Below are positions 25,296-34,609 of a stretch of 64,000 bases of DNA, one piece after another. A program made the position numbers and the translations under genes. The DNA is from Solibacillus sp. FSL W7-1436 (GTDB lineage Bacteria > Bacillota > Bacilli > Bacillales_A > Planococcaceae). Where the stretch lies: NCBI RefSeq assembly GCF_038007305.1, contig NZ_JBBOWV010000001.1, positions 3,090,501 to 3,154,500 on the forward strand, in the 5' to 3' direction. Below the pieces are notes generated by a model, which was given only the letters and a program-made list of their open reading frames with translations, had not been told where the DNA came from and ran no database searches. Position 1 is the first letter of the stretch, and every line of letters begins with the position of its first letter.

Positions 25296-26132
25296 TTGTT
25301 AGTGGAAGATTATGAAAAGTTTTTTGAAATGACGACGGAAGAGCGAAAACAATCTATACAGGGGCACCCGTCGATACTCGATGATTTACTGGAGACAATT
25401 GGTCATGAAGAAACAGCAATCCGTGACCAGCTGAATTACCGCCTGTTCATTTTGCTGTTATCGGAAAATGCACTTGGCGAAGAAGTGATTGCCGGTTTTG
25501 TAAGCAAACTTTCTTCAGCAGACGGTTTACTTTACAATATCGGCGAAAAAGGGACGACATCCGTTTTTCAGCGTTCCTATGCGGCTCTTTTTTTGGCGGC
25601 AATCGTGAATGCCGATCGACAGCTTGCCATTTTAACAAGTGAGCAGTTGGAGCTGCTTGCACAAAATGCGGTGGCTCTATTGGCGAAGGAGCAGGATTTG
25701 CGAAGCTTCGTCGATTCGAAGTCGGGGTGGGCGCACAGCGTTCCAAATACAACGGAGTTAATCAGCGCCATTATTGCGCATCCGCTTTATCCGATTCGCT
25801 TTACGGCCCAGATACTGCAGGCAATCCGCGCAAATATTTGGAAGGGCTATGTATTTGTCGATGACGAGGAAGAACGTTTCTGCAATATTATCCAGGCATT
25901 GTCAGCCAAAAAGATCGATGAAGAACTGTTCATTGAATGGTTTGAACAGCTGTTTGACCAGCTAGAAATGGTCGCCTTTGAGCGCGGCTATGATGAACTT
26001 TGGTTTAAAGCGAGAACAAATCAGCTGAACTTGGCAAAAACGCTCTACTTTTATTTGAAATTTGCCAATCGGAATGAAAAATTGCGCAGTATTGTATCCG
26101 CATTCATTCAGCAATGGCTCAAATTAAGCTAA
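25296..26132 (+). CDS. DUF2785 domain protein
   Basis: A 278-residue, mostly helical protein matching DUF2785 (motifs DWL/DDLLETIGHEETAIRD, YAALFLAAIV, GWAHSVPNTTELI and YDELWFKARTNQ). The domain is uncharacterised. It starts at TTG 25296, seven bases after TAGGAGG. It follows the VWA gene with a gap of about 108 bases that holds only a doubtful short frame, so it probably shares the operon. Its function is unknown; the operon partners point to a chaperone-type task. Confidence 0.8.
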   Translation: MLVEDYEKFFEMTTEERKQSIQGHPSILDDLLETIGHEETAIRDQLNYRLFILLLSENALGEEVIAGFVSKLSSADGLLYNIGEKGTTSVFQRSYAALFLAAIVNADRQLAILTSEQLELLAQNAVALLAKEQDLRSFVDSKSGWAHSVPNTTELISAIIAHPLYPIRFTAQILQAIRANIWKGYVFVDDEEERFCNIIQALSAKKIDEELFIEWFEQLFDQLEMVAFERGYDELWFKARTNQLNLAKTLYFYLKFANRNEKLRSIVSAFIQQWLKLS

Positions 26133-26140
26133 GAACTTTA

Positions 26141-26187
26141 TTTTAGTACAATAATAAATTTATTTTAATTTATCAGATGTACTAAAA
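26141..26187 (+). terminator. inverted repeat after the DUF2785 gene
   Basis: TTTTAGTACA (26141-26150) and TGTACTAAAA (26178-26187) are perfect inverted arms with a 27-base loop. This may end the upstream operon; the loop is long. Confidence 0.45.
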
Positions 26188-26304
26188 TTGTTGGCCAATT
26201 AAAATGCATGATGAAAATGTTGAGGAAAACAGTGTGAGAAGAACTTTCTGACAAAGTAGGATTTCTAAATGTATTGCAGAAGAAAATGGTATTTCCGATA
26301 GGTC

Positions 26305-26319
26305 ATAATTTTAACTTAT
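26305..26319 (+). promoter_or_regulatory. CcpC-type operator of acnA
   Basis: ATAATTTTAACTTAT fits the ATAA-N7-TTAT dyad exactly. Its centre is 66 bases upstream of the predicted start of transcription at about 26378, the distance known for the B. subtilis citB dyad. A half site, TTAT, lies at 26348-26351, near -27. Confidence 0.65.
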
Positions 26320-26342
26320 CGCAAAAGATAATAATAATGCAA

Positions 26343-26371
26343 TTTACTTATGTATGAATGTGCGTTATTAT
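26343..26371 (+). promoter_or_regulatory. acnA promoter
   Basis: TTTACT, a 17-base spacer and TATTAT form a sigma-A promoter about 60 bases upstream of the acnA start. Confidence 0.65.
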
Positions 26372-26432
26372 TGACTGTGGAGAAAAGAGCTTCACAACCT
26401 TTTCAATTAAGAAAAACTAGGGGGAACACAAC

Positions 26433-29129
26433 ATGGCAAACTTACACAACAGTCGTTCGACTTTTGAAGTTAACGGTAAAACTTATAACTATTTCCGTTT
26501 AGCTGCAATCGAAGAAGCTGGTATCGCAAAAGTATCACGCCTACCTTATTCAATTAAAGTATTATTAGAATCAGTATTACGTCAATATGATAACTATGTA
26601 ATTAAAGACGAGCACGTTAATGATTTAGCTAACTTCGGTAATCACAATGCTGATGCTGAAGTACCATTCAAACCTTCACGCGTAGTATTACAAGACTTCA
26701 CTGGTGTTCCAGTAGTAGTTGACTTAGCTTCATTACGTTCTGCAATGAAAGAAATGGGTGGAGACCCAGCTAAAATCAACCCTGCAATTCCTGTAGACCT
26801 TGTAATTGACCACTCAGTACAAGTAGATAAATACGGTAACGCAGCAGCATTACAAGCGAACATGGATTTAGAGTTCGAGCGTAACGCTGAACGTTATAAC
26901 TTCTTAAAATGGGCTCAAACTGCTTATGATAACTTCCGCGCTGTACCACCAGCAACTGGTATCGTACACCAAGTTAACTTAGAGTACTTAGCTCCAATCG
27001 TTCACGTTAACGAAACAGAAGAAGGTTTAGTAGCATTCCCTGACTCAGTAGTAGGTACTGACTCTCACACAACTATGATCAACGGTATCGGTGTTCTAGG
27101 TTGGGGTGTTGGTGGTATCGAAGCTGAAGCTGGTATGTTAGGTCAACCATCTTACTTCCCAATTCCTGATGTTATCGGTGTTAAATTAGTAGGCGAATTA
27201 CCAAACGGTACTACAGCTACTGACTTAGCATTAAAAGTAACTCAAGTATTACGTGCTCGCGGCGTAGTAAACAAATTCGTTGAGTTCTTCGGACCTGGCG
27301 TACCTGGTTTACCATTAGCTGACCGTGCTACAATCTCAAACATGGCTCCAGAATACGGTGCTACTTGTGGTTTCTTCGCAGTTGACGAAGAATCATTAAA
27401 CTACATGCGCTTAACTGGCCGTGACGAAGAGCACATTGCTGTTGTTGAAGCTTACTTAAAAGCTAACGACATGTTCTTCAACCCGGACTTAGAGCCTGTT
27501 TACACTGATGTTTTAGAAATTAACTTAGCGGACATCGAAGCTAACCTTTCTGGTCCTAAGCGTCCACAAGATTTAATTCCTTTAACTGAAATGAAACGCG
27601 TTTACCGTGAGTCAGTAGTAGCTCCTCAAGGTACACAAGGTTTCGGTTTAACAGAAGAAGAATTCTCAAAAACATCTACTGCTGACTTTGCAGAAGGTGC
27701 AGTTGAAATTCCGGCTGGTGCGGTAGCAATCGCAGCAATCACTTCTTGTACAAACACTTCTAACCCATACGTATTATTAGCTGCTGGTTTAGTTGCTAAA
27801 AAAGCTGTTGAGTTAGGTATTAAACCTGCTAAGTGGGTTAAAACTTCATTAGCTCCAGGTTCTAAAGTAGTAACTGGCTACCTAGAAGAATCAGGTTTAC
27901 AAGACTACTTCGACCAAATCGGTTTCAACACAGTTGGTTACGGTTGTACAACATGTATCGGTAACTCTGGTCCTTTATTGCCAGAAATCGAAGATGCAAT
28001 CAAATCAAACGATTTATTCGTAACATCTGTATTATCAGGTAACCGTAACTTCGAAGGTCGTGTACACCCATTAGTAAAAGCTAACTTCTTAGCTTCACCA
28101 CCATTAGTTGTTGCTTACGCTTTAGCGGGTACTGTAGATATCGATCTACAAAAAGACGCAATCGCTGTAACTCCAGAAGGCAAAGAAGTATTCTTCGCTG
28201 ATATCTGGCCATCAACTGAAGAAGTTAACGAAGTATTAAATAAAGTTGTAACTCGTGAATTATTCCAAAAAGAATACGAAACAGTATTCACTGCTAACGA
28301 AGCTTGGAATGCAATCGAAACTTCAACTGAAAACTTATATACTTTCGATGAAAAATCAACTTACATCCAAAACCCACCATTCTTCACTGGTCTTTCTAAA
28401 GAGCCAGATGCTATCCAAACATTAGCTGGAATGCGTGTAATGGCTAAGTTCGGTGACTCTATCACTACTGACCACATCTCTCCTGCAGGTGCAATCGGTA
28501 AAGATACACCAGCTGGTAAGTATTTAATCGAAAACGGTGTTGCAATCCGTGACTTCAACTCTTACGGTTCTCGTCGTGGTAACCACGAAGTAATGATGCG
28601 CGGTACATTCGCTAACATCCGTATCCGTAACCAAATCGCTCCAGGTACAGAAGGTGGTTTCACTACTTACTGGCCAACAGGCGAAGTTGAGTACATTTAC
28701 GATGCTTGCATGAAGTACAAAGAAGCAGGTACTGGCTTAGTAGTATTAGCTGGTAACGACTACGGTATGGGTTCATCTCGTGACTGGGCTGCTAAAGGTA
28801 CATTCTTACTAGGCGTTAAAACTGTAATCGCACAATCTTACGAGCGTATTCACCGTTCAAACTTAGTAATGATGGGTGTATTACCATTACAATTCATGGC
28901 TGGCGAATCAGCTGAAACTTTAGGATTAAAAGGTGACGAAACAATCGACGTTAACTTAACTGATGATGTTAAACCACGTGATATCCTAACTGTTACTGCA
29001 ACTTCTCCAGAAGGAAATGTAACTGAGTTCAAAGCGTTAGCTCGTTTCGACTCTGAAGTAGAAGTAGACTACTACCGTCACGGTGGTATCCTGCAAATGG
29101 TATTACGTGCTAAAGCTGCACAACAATAA
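26433..29129 (+). CDS. acnA: aconitate hydratase
   Basis: An 898-residue [4Fe-4S] enzyme that interconverts citrate and isocitrate in the TCA cycle and can double as an iron-responsive RNA-binding protein. Cluster ligands are in SCTNTSNP and [10 protein letters not shown]. The swivelling C-terminal domain holds [18 protein letters not shown] with the substrate-binding GSSRDW. The gene uses a narrow set of preferred codons (TTA, GTA, CGT, GGT), a mark of high expression. GGGGG precedes the ATG. Control is probably by CcpC; its own terminator follows and a group II intron is inserted right after the T-run. Confidence 0.97.
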   Translation: MANLHNSRSTFEVNGKTYNYFRLAAIEEAGIAKVSRLPYSIKVLLESVLRQYDNYVIKDEHVNDLANFGNHNADAEVPFKPSRVVLQDFTGVPVVVDLASLRSAMKEMGGDPAKINPAIPVDLVIDHSVQVDKYGNAAALQANMDLEFERNAERYNFLKWAQTAYDNFRAVPPATGIVHQVNLEYLAPIVHVNETEEGLVAFPDSVVGTDSHTTMINGIGVLGWGVGGIEAEAGMLGQPSYFPIPDVIGVKLVGELPNGTTATDLALKVTQVLRARGVVNKFVEFFGPGVPGLPLADRATISNMAPEYGATCGFFAVDEESLNYMRLTGRDEEHIAVVEAYLKANDMFFNPDLEPVYTDVLEINLADIEANLSGPKRPQDLIPLTEMKRVYRESVVAPQGTQGFGLTEEEFSKTSTADFAEGAVEIPAGAVAIAAITSCTNTSNPYVLLAAGLVAKKAVELGIKPAKWVKTSLAPGSKVVTGYLEESGLQDYFDQIGFNTVGYGCTTCIGNSGPLLPEIEDAIKSNDLFVTSVLSGNRNFEGRVHPLVKANFLASPPLVVAYALAGTVDIDLQKDAIAVTPEGKEVFFADIWPSTEEVNEVLNKVVTRELFQKEYETVFTANEAWNAIETSTENLYTFDEKSTYIQNPPFFTGLSKEPDAIQTLAGMRVMAKFGDSITTDHISPAGAIGKDTPAGKYLIENGVAIRDFNSYGSRRGNHEVMMRGTFANIRIRNQIAPGTEGGFTTYWPTGEVEYIYDACMKYKEAGTGLVVLAGNDYGMGSSRDWAAKGTFLLGVKTVIAQSYERIHRSNLVMMGVLPLQFMAGESAETLGLKGDETIDVNLTDDVKPRDILTVTATSPEGNVTEFKALARFDSEVEVDYYRHGGILQMVLRAKAAQQ

Positions 29130-29146
29130 TTCCATTCTATAATTAG

Positions 29147-29184
29147 AAAGACAAAGTCAATTTCGATTGGCTTTGTCTTTTTTT
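29147..29184 (+). terminator. acnA terminator
   Basis: AAGACAAAGTCAA and TTGGCTTTGTCTT pair around TTTCGA and are followed by seven T; the intron begins at the next base. Confidence 0.9.
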
Positions 29185-29733
29185 GTGCGCCCGGCATGCG
29201 TACGAACTATAGGGTGCAAGTCCCGAACCCCGAAGACAGAAGTAGAGGTTAGCCAAGAGCAAGGGTGTCCGTGGTGACGCGGAATCTGAAGGAAGCTGGA
29301 GGCAAAACACCGGTCCGAGGAACACGAATCTCATAGAAGGCTAGGTGTGATTGGATGAGTTTGCATAACAAAACAAAGTCCCTTCTGTCGAAGGTCATAT
29401 TTAGTAAATGAGGCGGATAGATGGTGTGAAAGTGCGTACGCTTACCCGGGGAGGTCTGACAGGAATGTGAAGTACCCTTCATAACCTACTTGGTGACAAG
29501 TAGCTGAACTGTCAGAAGTCAGCAGAGGTCATAGTACAAGTAAGTCTAGAATTACTTGGAAGGACTGAACAATTAAGAGAGAATAGCCCTTGGCTTTCCA
29601 ACCTGGACGGATGAACACAGAAAACAGGAGAAACCTCACGCTTAGAAAGTAGTGGTGAATCCCACGAGGGTATTTGCGGAGGGTGTAGTCCAGTTGGGCA
29701 AGAGAAGAACAGCTATTCACGGAAAGGAACAAA

Positions 29734-30999
29734 ATGGTGATGTTGAATCAAATTTTGGAACGGCAAAACATGATACAAGCATTAAAGCGAGTAGAAGCGA
29801 ATAAAGGAAGCCATGGAGTAGACATGATGCCCGTACAAACCTTACGACAGCACATCCTCGAAAATTGGGAAACCATAAAATCGCAGATTTTGAATGGTAC
29901 CTACGAACCGCAACCAGTCCGTCGTGTCGAAATCCCGAAACCAGACGGCGGTGTGCGTCTATTAGGAATACCAACCGTGACGGACCGTTTGATTCAGCAA
30001 GCCATCTCGCAGATTTTATCAAAAGAATATGACCCAACATTTTCGGACCACAGCTATGGATTCCGTCCAAATCGGAGTGCTCATGATGCGGTGAGGAAGG
30101 CAAAAGGCTATTTAAAAGAGGGATACCGATGGGTAATTGATATGGATTTAGAGAAATTCTTTGATAAGGTTAATCATGACCGCCTAATGGGAACATTAGC
30201 AAAACGAATTTCAGATAAACCGTTATTAAAACTTATTCGTAAATATCTCCAAGCGGGTGTCATGATTAATGGAGTAATTTCAAGTACAGAAGAAGGGACC
30301 CCTCAAGGTGGTCCTTTAAGTCCGCTACTTTCTAATATCGTCTTAGATGAACTCGATAAAGAGCTAGAGAAACGAGGACATAAATTCGTTCGCTACGCAG
30401 ATGATTGCAATATTTATGTGAAAACCGAACGTGCTGGATTACGGGTGATGGCAAGTGTACAGCGATTCATCGAGGGTAAACTTCGTTTAAAAGTAAATGA
30501 AAAGAAATCAGCAGTAGACCGTCCATGGAATCGTAAATTCCTAGGTTTTAGTTTTACGAATCATAAAGAACCGAAAGTTCGCATTGCGAAATTAAGTCTC
30601 GTACGAATGAAGAAGAAAATACGAGAAATTACCTCAAGAAAGATGCCTTATTCCATAGAATACCGAATTGAAAAGTTGAACCAATATCTGATAGGGTGGT
30701 GTGGATATTTCGCTTTAGCGGATACTCCTTCAATATTTAAAGCATTAGATGGATGGATTAAACGAAGATTACGTATGTGTCTATGGAAGAATTGGAAGAA
30801 CCCCCGAACAAGAGTCAGAAATCTTATTCGTTTAAAAGTACCTTATGGGAAAGCATACGAATGGGGAAACACCCGAAAAGGGTACTGGCGCATTTCTAAA
30901 AGCCCCATATTACACAGAACCCTCGGCAATTCCTATTGGGAAAGCCAAGGGCTGAAAAGTCTGCAAGTTCGTTATGAAACTTTGCGTTATTCATCTTAA
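29734..30999 (+). CDS. ltrA: group II intron reverse transcriptase/maturase
   Basis: A 421-residue intron-encoded protein. Reverse transcriptase blocks are visible: PDGGVRLLGIPTVTDRLIQQ (RT2), QGGPLSPLLSNI (RT4) and FVRYADDCNIYV, where YADD is the catalytic site (RT5). A maturase domain X follows (LIGWCGYFAL). There is no C-terminal HNH endonuclease, as expected for group IIC. The protein helps splicing and copies the intron into new targets. GAAAGGAACAAA precedes the ATG. The gene appears intact. Confidence 0.95.
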   Translation: MVMLNQILERQNMIQALKRVEANKGSHGVDMMPVQTLRQHILENWETIKSQILNGTYEPQPVRRVEIPKPDGGVRLLGIPTVTDRLIQQAISQILSKEYDPTFSDHSYGFRPNRSAHDAVRKAKGYLKEGYRWVIDMDLEKFFDKVNHDRLMGTLAKRISDKPLLKLIRKYLQAGVMINGVISSTEEGTPQGGPLSPLLSNIVLDELDKELEKRGHKFVRYADDCNIYVKTERAGLRVMASVQRFIEGKLRLKVNEKKSAVDRPWNRKFLGFSFTNHKEPKVRIAKLSLVRMKKKIREITSRKMPYSIEYRIEKLNQYLIGWCGYFALADTPSIFKALDGWIKRRLRMCLWKNWKNPRTRVRNLIRLKVPYGKAYEWGNTRKGYWRISKSPILHRTLGNSYWESQGLKSLQVRYETLRYSS

Positions 31000-31002
31000 T
31001 TG

Positions 31003-31036
31003 AACCGCCGTATACGGATCCGTACGTACGGTGGTG
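31003..31036 (+). other. intron domain V
   Basis: ACCGCCGTA pairs with TACGGTGGT (one G-U) around a GC-rich stem. This is the catalytic domain of the ribozyme, and it sits 35 bases from the 3' splice site. Confidence 0.65.
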
Positions 31037-31103
31037 TGAGAGGTCGGGAGTTAATCACTCCCTCCTACTCGATTGACTAAAAGGACCTAAAGAATGTATT
31101 TTT

Positions 31104-31134
31104 TGTTAATTAACAGTAAAATTTTCCGGAAAAT
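31104..31134. promoter_or_regulatory. two perfect palindromes before the SLH nucleotidase
   Basis: TGTTAATTAACA (31104-31115) and ATTTTCCGGAAAAT (31121-31134) are exact palindromes six bases apart. A -10 candidate TATAAT is at 31146-31151, so the second palindrome covers the -35 position. It is close to, but not the same as, the CodY box. Confidence 0.5.
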
Positions 31135-31199
31135 GTAGAAATTTTTATAATATTTAGTTACTATCAAAAGGAAGGTTAAAAATTTGGGGGGTCTTTTGG

Positions 31200-33353
31200 A
31201 TGAAGAAGAAAAGAATGTATTCGGCAACAGCTTTAGCAGCATTTACGGCAGTAGCTGTAGGAGCAACAGGTGTTATGGCGGAAGAGACAATTTTTACGGA
31301 TGTGACGGCTAGCCATCCATACGCGGAAGGGATCAATGCATTAACATCTGCAGGTATCGTAAAAGGATTTGGAGACGGTACATTTAAACCGGATGCAACG
31401 GTTACTCGCGGACAAGCAGCGAAAATGATTGCAGGTGCTCTTAAACTTGATACAACAAACGTAAAAAATCCTAACTTTAAAGATATTAATACGTCAAACC
31501 AGTATTACAGTCAAATAGCGGCATTAGTAGCTACTGGATTTGTAAATGGTTATGAAGACGGCACATTCCGTACAGCGGATAAAATCACGCATAATCAATT
31601 AGCTAAAATTTTAACAAACGTTTCAGCGGTATATCCGATTGATACAACGGCATTATTAACAGAGTCTAAAGTAGTGTTCAATCCTACGAAACAACTAACT
31701 CGTGGTGAACTGTCAAGCGTATTGGCAACAATGCTTGCAGCAGCTGCACCAGCACCACAGCCTGAACCAGAAACAGACAATTATAAATTATCGATCATGC
31801 ATGTGAACGATACTCATGGACGTGTTGATTCATTCCCGAAATTAATGACGGCGGTTAAGGAACAACGCGCTAAAACACCGGATGCGCTTTTATTGCATGC
31901 AGGGGATGTTTTCAGCGGTACATTATACTTCAACGAATTCCAAGGACAAGCAGATCTGCCGTTTTTAAATGCCTTGAAATTTGATGCGATTACATTAGGA
32001 AACCATGAATTTGACTTAGGTTCTTCACCGGAAGGACATAAAGCATTGGCAGATTTCATTAAAGCGTCTCAATTCCCGGTTTTAACGGCGAATGTGGACT
32101 TTACAAAAGACAGCCTGTTTACAGGTATGTTCTCGGATTTAGTATCGAGCGAGCCGGAAAACGGCAAGATTTATGCTGGTATGATTAAAGAAGTAGACGG
32201 TGAAAAAGTCGGAATCTTCGGTTTAACAACAGCTGAAACGAAAGACATCGCTTCACCGGGCAGCGTGGCGTTTGAAAATTATATCGACGAAGCGAAAAAA
32301 GCGGTAAAAGCGTTTGAAGATAAAGGTGTCGATAAAATTATCGCACTTACACATATCGGATTTGACGATAACCCTGCATATGATAATGATCAAATTCTAG
32401 CAAAATCAGTGCCTGGAATTGATATTATCGTAGGCGGTCACTCACATACTGAGCTGAAAGAGCCATTCGTAGTCGATACAAACACAGTTGGCGAGAAAAA
32501 GGATGCTACATTAATCGTTCAGGCGAAAGAGTATGCTGGTTTCCTAGGTACAGTAAATGTTGAATTCGATGAAAATGGTGTCATCGTTAAACATGACGGT
32601 GAGTTAGTTGAAATCGGTAAACTTGCAGACGACGCTGAAGGTTTAAAAATGCTTGCTCCATTTAAAGAAAAAGTGGATGCGGTTAATAATGCAGAAATCG
32701 GGCTTACATTGGCTGAGGACCTGGTTAATCCTCGTGAATCAGATGGTCAACTAGTGAATGTACGTAATAGCGAAACGGTATTAGGTAATATCATTACGGA
32801 CGGCATGCTGGCAAAAGCGAAACAGTATACGGATAAAAAGGTTGTAATGGCATTGCAAAATGGCGGTGGTATCCGTACAGCAATTCCTGCCGGTAATGTT
32901 ACGACAGGACAAGTAATTAATGTACTGCCATTTGGTAACACACTGGCTCTTATGGATGTTACAGGAGCAGAATTAAAAGAAGCATTTGAACACTCAGTAA
33001 GAGTTGCGCCTGGAGAAAATGGAGGCTTCCTTCACATCGCTGGAGGGAAACTGGTGTATGATTCTTCAAAAGAGGAAGGTTCTCGTGTAGTTTCATTGCA
33101 ATACTACGATGAAGCAACAAAAGCTTACGTAGATGTTGCGGATAACGAAACGTATACAGTAGCAACAAACGCTTATACTGCAAAAGGCGGGGACAGCTTC
33201 AGCATGTTTGAAAAAGCATATGGAGAAGGCCGTGTAACAGACTTAGGATTATCGGACTGGGAAAACTTAAAAGAACAATTACTATCAATGGAAGAAATTA
33301 AATTTACGACTGAAGGCCGCATTGTAGATACAGCTGCGCCGAAAGCAGAATAA
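31200..33353 (+). CDS. SLH-anchored 5'-nucleotidase (UshA-like)
   Basis: A 717-residue exported enzyme. Residues 1-27 are a Sec signal peptide ending at VMA-EE. Three SLH modules follow (about 31-75, 90-140 and 150-190), which attach the protein to pyruvylated cell-wall polymer. Then comes a UshA-type metallophosphatase (HVNDTHGR, GDVFSG, LGNHEFDLG, VGGHSHTEL; about 200-470) and a 5'-nucleotidase C domain (NGGGIR, FGNTLALMDVTG). It likely frees nucleosides and phosphate at the cell surface. GGGGGG precedes the ATG. An eight-base repeat tract begins at the stop. Confidence 0.92.
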   Translation: MKKKRMYSATALAAFTAVAVGATGVMAEETIFTDVTASHPYAEGINALTSAGIVKGFGDGTFKPDATVTRGQAAKMIAGALKLDTTNVKNPNFKDINTSNQYYSQIAALVATGFVNGYEDGTFRTADKITHNQLAKILTNVSAVYPIDTTALLTESKVVFNPTKQLTRGELSSVLATMLAAAAPAPQPEPETDNYKLSIMHVNDTHGRVDSFPKLMTAVKEQRAKTPDALLLHAGDVFSGTLYFNEFQGQADLPFLNALKFDAITLGNHEFDLGSSPEGHKALADFIKASQFPVLTANVDFTKDSLFTGMFSDLVSSEPENGKIYAGMIKEVDGEKVGIFGLTTAETKDIASPGSVAFENYIDEAKKAVKAFEDKGVDKIIALTHIGFDDNPAYDNDQILAKSVPGIDIIVGGHSHTELKEPFVVDTNTVGEKKDATLIVQAKEYAGFLGTVNVEFDENGVIVKHDGELVEIGKLADDAEGLKMLAPFKEKVDAVNNAEIGLTLAEDLVNPRESDGQLVNVRNSETVLGNIITDGMLAKAKQYTDKKVVMALQNGGGIRTAIPAGNVTTGQVINVLPFGNTLALMDVTGAELKEAFEHSVRVAPGENGGFLHIAGGKLVYDSSKEEGSRVVSLQYYDEATKAYVDVADNETYTVATNAYTAKGGDSFSMFEKAYGEGRVTDLGLSDWENLKEQLLSMEEIKFTTEGRIVDTAAPKAE

Positions 33354-33417
33354 CTAAACAACTAAACAACTAAACAACTAAACAACTAAACAACTAAACA
33401 ACTAAACCACTAAACCA
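33354..33417. repeat. octanucleotide tandem repeat
   Basis: Eight direct copies of an 8-bp unit follow the stop codon: six CTAAACAA and then two CTAAACCA. The last copy forms part of the left arm of the terminator. Confidence 0.95.
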
Positions 33418-33448
33418 CTAATTTGGGCAACCATTTTAGTGGTTTTTT
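33412..33448 (+). terminator. terminator of the SLH nucleotidase
   Basis: AAACCACTAA (end of the repeat array) pairs with TTAGTGGTTT, followed by a T-run. Confidence 0.85.
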
Positions 33449-33560
33449 CATTCACCGGGAAAACACCGGTCATTTATTTAGCTGCTGCTTCTGTGCTGGC
33501 ATTGTTTGCATTCATCGCAAGGCTATATTTATACGGCAGAATACATACTCGCAAGTGCAG
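33449..33560 (+). pseudogene. possible remnant of a wall-anchor tail
   Basis: One frame reads FTGKTPVIYLAAASVLALF and then a hydrophobic stretch with a basic end (ARLYLYGR), the form of an LPxTG sorting signal's tail. It is out of frame with the nucleotidase stop and has no LPxTG or start. It may be a fragment left when an ancestral C-terminus was lost. The longer plus-strand frame through 33777 overlaps yxcD and is not a gene. Confidence 0.3.
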
Positions 33561-33572
33561 CCTGCTGCATAA

Positions 33573-33611
33573 CAAAAAAGACCCGTCTGCTCTTTCGAGT
33601 GAGACGGGTCT
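33573..33611 (-). terminator. terminator of the yxcD operon
   Basis: AGACCCGTCT pairs with AGACGGGTCT, and the minus strand ends in a T-run. Confidence 0.85.
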
Positions 33612-33623
33612 AATGGTATCTAA

Positions 33624-33917
33624 TCAAAATTCTACGTTGGCAATCATGCCTTCTTCATCATCAATGGCCAGTGTAATACGCGCTGACATTGAATCACGGC
33701 CAAGCTGCTCATCAATATACAGACGAAGTGCCATGATGAAATTCACAGAGTTGTATACTTCCAGTTGTCCGTTGTAGAAAGCTTCCGCTGAATATCCGGC
33801 AACATCATCATACATCAGCTCCGCTTCCACTTCTTCAGGTGCTGCGTTTTTGAACTTTGCATGGAACAGACAAACGGCATTAATTAAATCCTGTTCAAGT
33901 AATGTTAGTTTCTCCAC
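33624..33917 (-). CDS. yxcD: YxcD family protein (DUF2653)
   Basis: A 97-residue soluble protein matching DUF2653 (YxcD): EQDLINAVCLF, EVEAELMYDDVAGYSAE, LRLYIDEQLGRDSMSARITLAIDDEEGMIA. It has no known enzymatic role. It overlaps the end of the preceding Tim44-like gene by 13 bases, so the two are translated together. This neighbourhood recurs in bacilli. Confidence 0.88.
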   Translation of the reverse strand: MEKLTLLEQDLINAVCLFHAKFKNAAPEEVEAELMYDDVAGYSAEAFYNGQLEVYNSVNFIMALRLYIDEQLGRDSMSARITLAIDDEEGMIANVEF

Positions 33918-34357
33918 GTGTCAGTAACCTCTTTATCTTTTTTGCGTTTGATTAACTGATAAATCTTCACTAGGAAGAAGACAATCGCCGCAATGGCTGC
34001 TACGTTGATCAACAGACCTAAAATGTTACCTAACATCCCCATGCCGGCAAATAAACTGCCGAATAATAAACCGGCTAAACCACCAAGCATTAAGCCTTTC
34101 ATTAAGCCGCCTTTGTTTGAAGATGCTGTATTTGAGTCATTCTTTTTTGTTGTATTGTTATTTTGTTTAGTTGTTGTCGGGTTTGTTGCATCATTATTGT
34201 TTTTTTGAATATTAGTATTGTTGCTGTTGAAGCCTTTTTTACCGGACTTGTATCCTTTTGCTTCTACAGTATCTGCATCATTTGCAAATAAAATTGTCGT
34301 TCCTACACTTGAAAAGACAAGTGTGAAAGCTAATAAAACCGCTGATAACTTTTTCAT
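33905..34357 (-). CDS. Tim44-like low-complexity secreted protein
   Basis: A 150-residue protein. Residues 1-25 are a signal peptide; a Lys/Asn/Thr-rich linker (about 34-77) follows, then KGGLMKGLMLGGLAGLLFGSLF, a Gly/Leu-rich glycine-zipper-like segment, and a membrane helix (about 110-135). This pattern is seen in proteins annotated as Tim44-domain or preprotein-translocase-like in bacilli, but the import function is not implied. It is transcribed with yxcD. Confidence 0.72.
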   Translation of the reverse strand: MKKLSAVLLAFTLVFSSVGTTILFANDADTVEAKGYKSGKKGFNSNNTNIQKNNNDATNPTTTKQNNNTTKKNDSNTASSNKGGLMKGLMLGGLAGLLFGSLFAGMGMLGNILGLLINVAAIAAIVFFLVKIYQLIKRKKDKEVTDTWRN

Positions 34358-34609
34358 GTTTTTCCCCCAATTAATCTATTTATTTACTTTCTGAGTATAT
34401 CAAAAATCTACCTAAATAGAAAATGAAAACACTTTTGAGCGAATAATACATGCAATGCGCGAAAGATAACATTTCTTGTGAAATTCACGAAAATTATTGT
34501 ATTCATAAAAATGAAACTGTATGATGAAATATAATTTAGATGAAAATTCTGAATTTACATCGTCATGTAAAGAGAAAATCATCGAATAATGAAGTTGGGG
34601 GAATAAATA

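Larger units (their letters stand above)
29185..31073 (+). mobile_element. group IIC intron
   Basis: The 5' end reads GTGCGCC, fitting the group II consensus, and lies directly after a terminator T-run, the preferred target of class C introns. The 3' end TCCTACTCGAT is at 31063-31073. A domain V hairpin lies near 31003-31036 (ACCGCCGTA with TACGGTGGT). The 549 bases before the ORF (29185-29733) are the folded ribozyme domains I-IV, and the RT gene is in domain IV. No target duplication is expected. Length is 1,889 bases. Confidence 0.88.

Noticed and set aside
33354-33420. A CRISPR array
   Set aside because: The units are eight bases in direct tandem with no spacers.
33439-33777. A 112-codon plus-strand frame as a real gene
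   Set aside because: Its second half is antisense to yxcD, it has no ribosome site, and it begins inside a terminator; only the hydrophobic piece is worth noting.
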